Shown here piece by piece: positions 62,066-64,000 of a stretch of 64,000 bases of DNA (position 1 is the stretch's first letter; each line of letters begins with the position of its first letter). The DNA is from Desulfobulbaceae bacterium (GTDB lineage: Bacteria; Desulfobacterota; Desulfobulbia; Desulfobulbales; Desulfobulbaceae): NCBI GenBank assembly GCA_011389815.1, contig JAABTP010000002.1, forward strand, positions 1-64,000. Direction: 5' to 3'. Below the pieces are notes generated by a model. That model did not search any database, was not told the DNA's origin, and was given only the letters and a program-made list of their open reading frames with translations. Made by a program: the position numbers and the translations under genes.

Positions 62066-62096
62066 GTAGGTCTGCTTGAGTGCAGCGAAAGCGGAC
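62066..62096 (+). repeat. REP hairpin upstream of the RAYT gene
   Basis: Foot GTAG, then GTCTGCTT / AAGCGGAC (one G-T pair) around an 11-base loop, 46 bases before the RAYT start. Confidence 0.85.
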
Positions 62097-62141
62097 ATGT
62101 CTTTCTCGGGAAAAAGGAAAACTCTACTTGTGACGGTGAGC

Positions 62142-62644
62142 CATGCAATACCGACGTGCAAGAGTACAAGGAGGAACCTATTTTTTCACAGTCGTTACCC
62201 ATGAGCGCCAACAAGATACTGACTGCTGATGAAAATATCGAAATATTGCGGGCCGGATTTCAATATGTGATGCAGAATCATCCCTTCGGCATAGATGCTC
62301 ATGTCATCCTGCCGGACCATCTTCATTTTATTTGGACATTACCAGATGGAGATCGCGATTTTTCAACGAGGTGGCGCTTGATTAAGAGCTACTTCACCCG
62401 GAATTTTGATGCGGGATATTCACCATGGCAAAAGAAGTTTTGGGAGCATCTTATTCGAGATGAAAGGGATCTGATGAATCATGTTGAGTATATTCATTAT
62501 AACCCGGTTAAGCATGGCTTGGTTCAATCACCTGTTGACTGGCCTTTTTCGAGTATTCATCGTTACATCCTTGATGGATTGTATGGCCCGAATTGGGGCA
62601 GGTCGGAACCGGTGTTGTTGGATGACAGGCTTGGAAGTGAATAA
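62142..62644 (+). pseudogene. REP-associated tyrosine transposase (RAYT), frameshifted
   Basis: The natural start is the ATG at 62142, MQYRRARVQGGTYFFTVVTH, the usual RAYT opening. After ERQQ the frame breaks near 62211-62217 by a one-base change and stops at 62226. The other frame continues ILTADENIEILRAGF through DAHVILPDHLHFIWTLPDGD to HVEYIHYNPVKHGLV. The His-x-His-like metal motif HLHF and the catalytic Tyr region are intact. RAYTs are single-strand transposases of the IS200-like (Y1) type that move REP hairpins. REPs flank this gene in inverted orientation. Unless the frameshift is a sequencing error or is bypassed, this copy is inactive. Confidence 0.85.
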
Positions 62645-62677
62645 GCGGAGTTGAATGCATTCAACATTGTTGGAATT

Positions 62678-62708
62678 GTCTGATTTCGTTGCACTCAATC
62701 AGACCTAC
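62678..62708 (-). repeat. REP hairpin downstream of the RAYT gene
   Basis: On the minus strand: GTAG, then GTCTGATT / AATCAGAC around the same loop, 34 bases after the RAYT stop and inverted relative to the upstream copy. Its sequence is almost the same as the unit at 13172-13202. A 14-bp palindrome TTGAATGCATTCAA lies just before it. Confidence 0.85.
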
Positions 62709-62733
62709 TATTGCATGAAACAGAGAGGAACTT

Positions 62734-64000
62734 ATGGAATGGTTTGCTAATGCGTTGCAATGGCTTATCGACAATAAAGCATGGGAATGGATCTTCAGCG
62801 GCATTGGAATTACTTCAAGTTCAGCTATCATTTCGATAACAGTGGCTTGTTTGTTAAGGAAGAGAAACTCCCCATCGCCGCACGAAGACATCTCCGCCTG
62901 CCCACCCAACCTCCGCCGTGATTTACTCAGGCGCTTCCGTGAAGATCTGACCACTCGCCTTGCCTCCCTGCTGGATGAACGCGATCCTCTGAATCTGGAC
63001 AAGATGCTATCGCCACAGGAAGTCTCGCATCCCCATTCCCTGCGGGATATTCTGTATGAGCAGGAGGGTGATGCTCCTCAGTTGACAGGTCAAAGCGTTA
63101 TTGAAATTTTCAATCAGCCGGATACCCGTCAGCGGCTCGCCATTCTGGGGAAGCCGGGAAGTGGCAAGACCTTTTCCCTTTTAGAACTGTTTGACCATCT
63201 GTTGCAGCTGGCCGAAGAGGATAAAAATAAACCGTTGCCGGTGATTTTTGAATGCTCCGAATGGGACGGTCAGGAGCTTGTTCCTTGGATGGCTGGCCAG
63301 ATAAATAAATATGTAACAAAGGAGTTGGCCCATCAGCTTGTGCAAGATAGGGTTATCTTCCCACTCTTTGACGGATTGGATGAGCTGTCGCAAACTCGAC
63401 AGGAAGAGTTTGTTCGAGTCTTCAACGCCTTTCAGCCGGGGCGTTCTTTGGTACTCTGTTGCAGAGTTAAAGAGTATCGGCACTTACAAGAAAAGGTAGC
63501 ATTGAATCATGCTATCATTCTTCAGGATATCTCAGCAAAGAAGCTGGAGGGGTATCTCAAGCGTTTGCAACTATATAGTTTGTGGGATCTCTTGCAGCAG
63601 TTACGAAAAGAAGGAGATGAGGGCTGTTTGTTTGAACTCGCTCGTCGTCCTCTTTTTCTCGGGATTATATTGACACTGGAACAGGAGAAGAAGTTGAGCC
63701 AAGATGCTGAGTTGCAGAGCGGGAGGGATGCGGAAGACCGTTTATGGCAGCTTTACCTGAATTATTATTTAAAGGAGAGTTTGCCTGATAGAGTGGCCTC
63801 AGCTGATAGTTACGGGAAAAAATATACGAAAGAGCAGACGCTACACTGGCTGGGTTGTTTGGCAAGACACATGAACGCAGCGAAGAAAATAGAGTTGCGG
63901 ATTGAGGAATTGCAGCCAACTATGTTGCACGAATATTTGCGATTCTGCATAAGCTATGGGGTAGCTGTTGGGTGGGCTGGAGGTATGCTTTTCGGGCTGG
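62734..64000 (+). CDS. Membrane-anchored NACHT-domain NTPase (cut by window edge)
   Basis: The frame opens at an ATG with GAGAGGAA upstream and runs off the right edge after 422 codons. Residues about 18-41 are a membrane helix (WIFSGIGITSSSAIISITVA). Walker A ILGKPGSGKT lies near 138-147 and Walker B PLFDGLDEL near 210-218. The Gly after the first Asp and the DE pair are typical of NACHT/STAND NTPases. The last visible residues, GVAVGWAGGMLFGL, look like the start of a further Gly-rich membrane region. Some bacterial NACHT proteins protect against phage; this one has no visible effector yet, and the C-terminal sensor is outside the window. It stands directly beside the RAYT-REP unit. Confidence 0.85.
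   Translation, partial: MEWFANALQWLIDNKAWEWIFSGIGITSSSAIISITVACLLRKRNSPSPHEDISACPPNLRRDLLRRFREDLTTRLASLLDERDPLNLDKMLSPQEVSHPHSLRDILYEQEGDAPQLTGQSVIEIFNQPDTRQRLAILGKPGSGKTFSLLELFDHLLQLAEEDKNKPLPVIFECSEWDGQELVPWMAGQINKYVTKELAHQLVQDRVIFPLFDGLDELSQTRQEEFVRVFNAFQPGRSLVLCCRVKEYRHLQEKVALNHAIILQDISAKKLEGYLKRLQLYSLWDLLQQLRKEGDEGCLFELARRPLFLGIILTLEQEKKLSQDAELQSGRDAEDRLWQLYLNYYLKESLPDRVASADSYGKKYTKEQTLHWLGCLARHMNAAKKIELRIEELQPTMLHEYLRFCISYGVAVGWAGGMLFGL

Noticed and set aside
62142-62228. Programmed frameshifting in the RAYT gene
   Set aside because: RAYTs are normally made from one frame, and the site lacks a convincing slippery heptamer, so a mutation or sequence error is more likely.

Overview
The window looks like a chromosomal segment of a sulfur-cycling deltaproteobacterium, most likely a member of Desulfobulbales; a cable-bacterium relative would fit but cannot be shown from this sequence. 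The reasons are a complete aprBA-qmoABC block (adenylylsulfate reductase and its membrane electron-transfer complex), a sodium-pumping NADH:quinone reductase (Nqr), an oxygen-defence trio and small ribosomal proteins that keep their zinc cysteines. No rRNA or phage genes were seen.

Left accessory part (1-5040): a cut-off DDE transposase, a minimal nucleotidyltransferase, a large P-loop ATPase fused to a PD-(D/E)XK-like nuclease (a defence candidate), hairpin repeats, and a small oxidative-stress cluster (DUF2892 membrane protein, rubrerythrin-like protein, and a 28-codon desulfoferrodoxin remnant).

Nqr part (4860-17690, minus strand): apbE-nqrA, then a 3.9 kb island, then nqrBCDEF-nqrM. The island holds an intact second nqrF, a decayed nqrE tail, a scrap of a second nqrA, palindromic REP elements and small unknown genes, so it carries the debris of a second nqr operon. 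A small nqrM-like gene follows nqrF and was too short to be listed as an ORF. A decayed second copy lies beyond an inserted AAA-ATPase/nuclease gene.

Energy part (18127-26126, plus strand): aprBA and qmoABC form two probable transcription units with their own promoters and terminators. QmoC carries a perfect 30-bp in-frame tandem duplication in a membrane helix.

Information-processing part (26146-60043): four tRNAs and tuf in the same order as E. coli thrU-tyrU-glyT-thrT-tufB, then rpmG, trpT, secE, nusG, rplKAJL, rpoBC, rpsLG, fusA, a second nearly identical tuf, and the S10, spc and alpha operons through rplQ, closed by a strong terminator. The two tuf genes show gene conversion.

Right accessory part (60128-64000): a YkgJ-type cysteine-cluster gene, a PD-(D/E)XK (Rpn-like) gene interrupted by a 218-bp MITE, a frameshifted REP-associated tyrosine transposase flanked by REP hairpins, and the first 422 codons of a membrane-anchored NACHT NTPase that runs off the window. 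The REP hairpins beside that transposase also occur inside the nqr island, which links the mobile element to the operon rearrangement.
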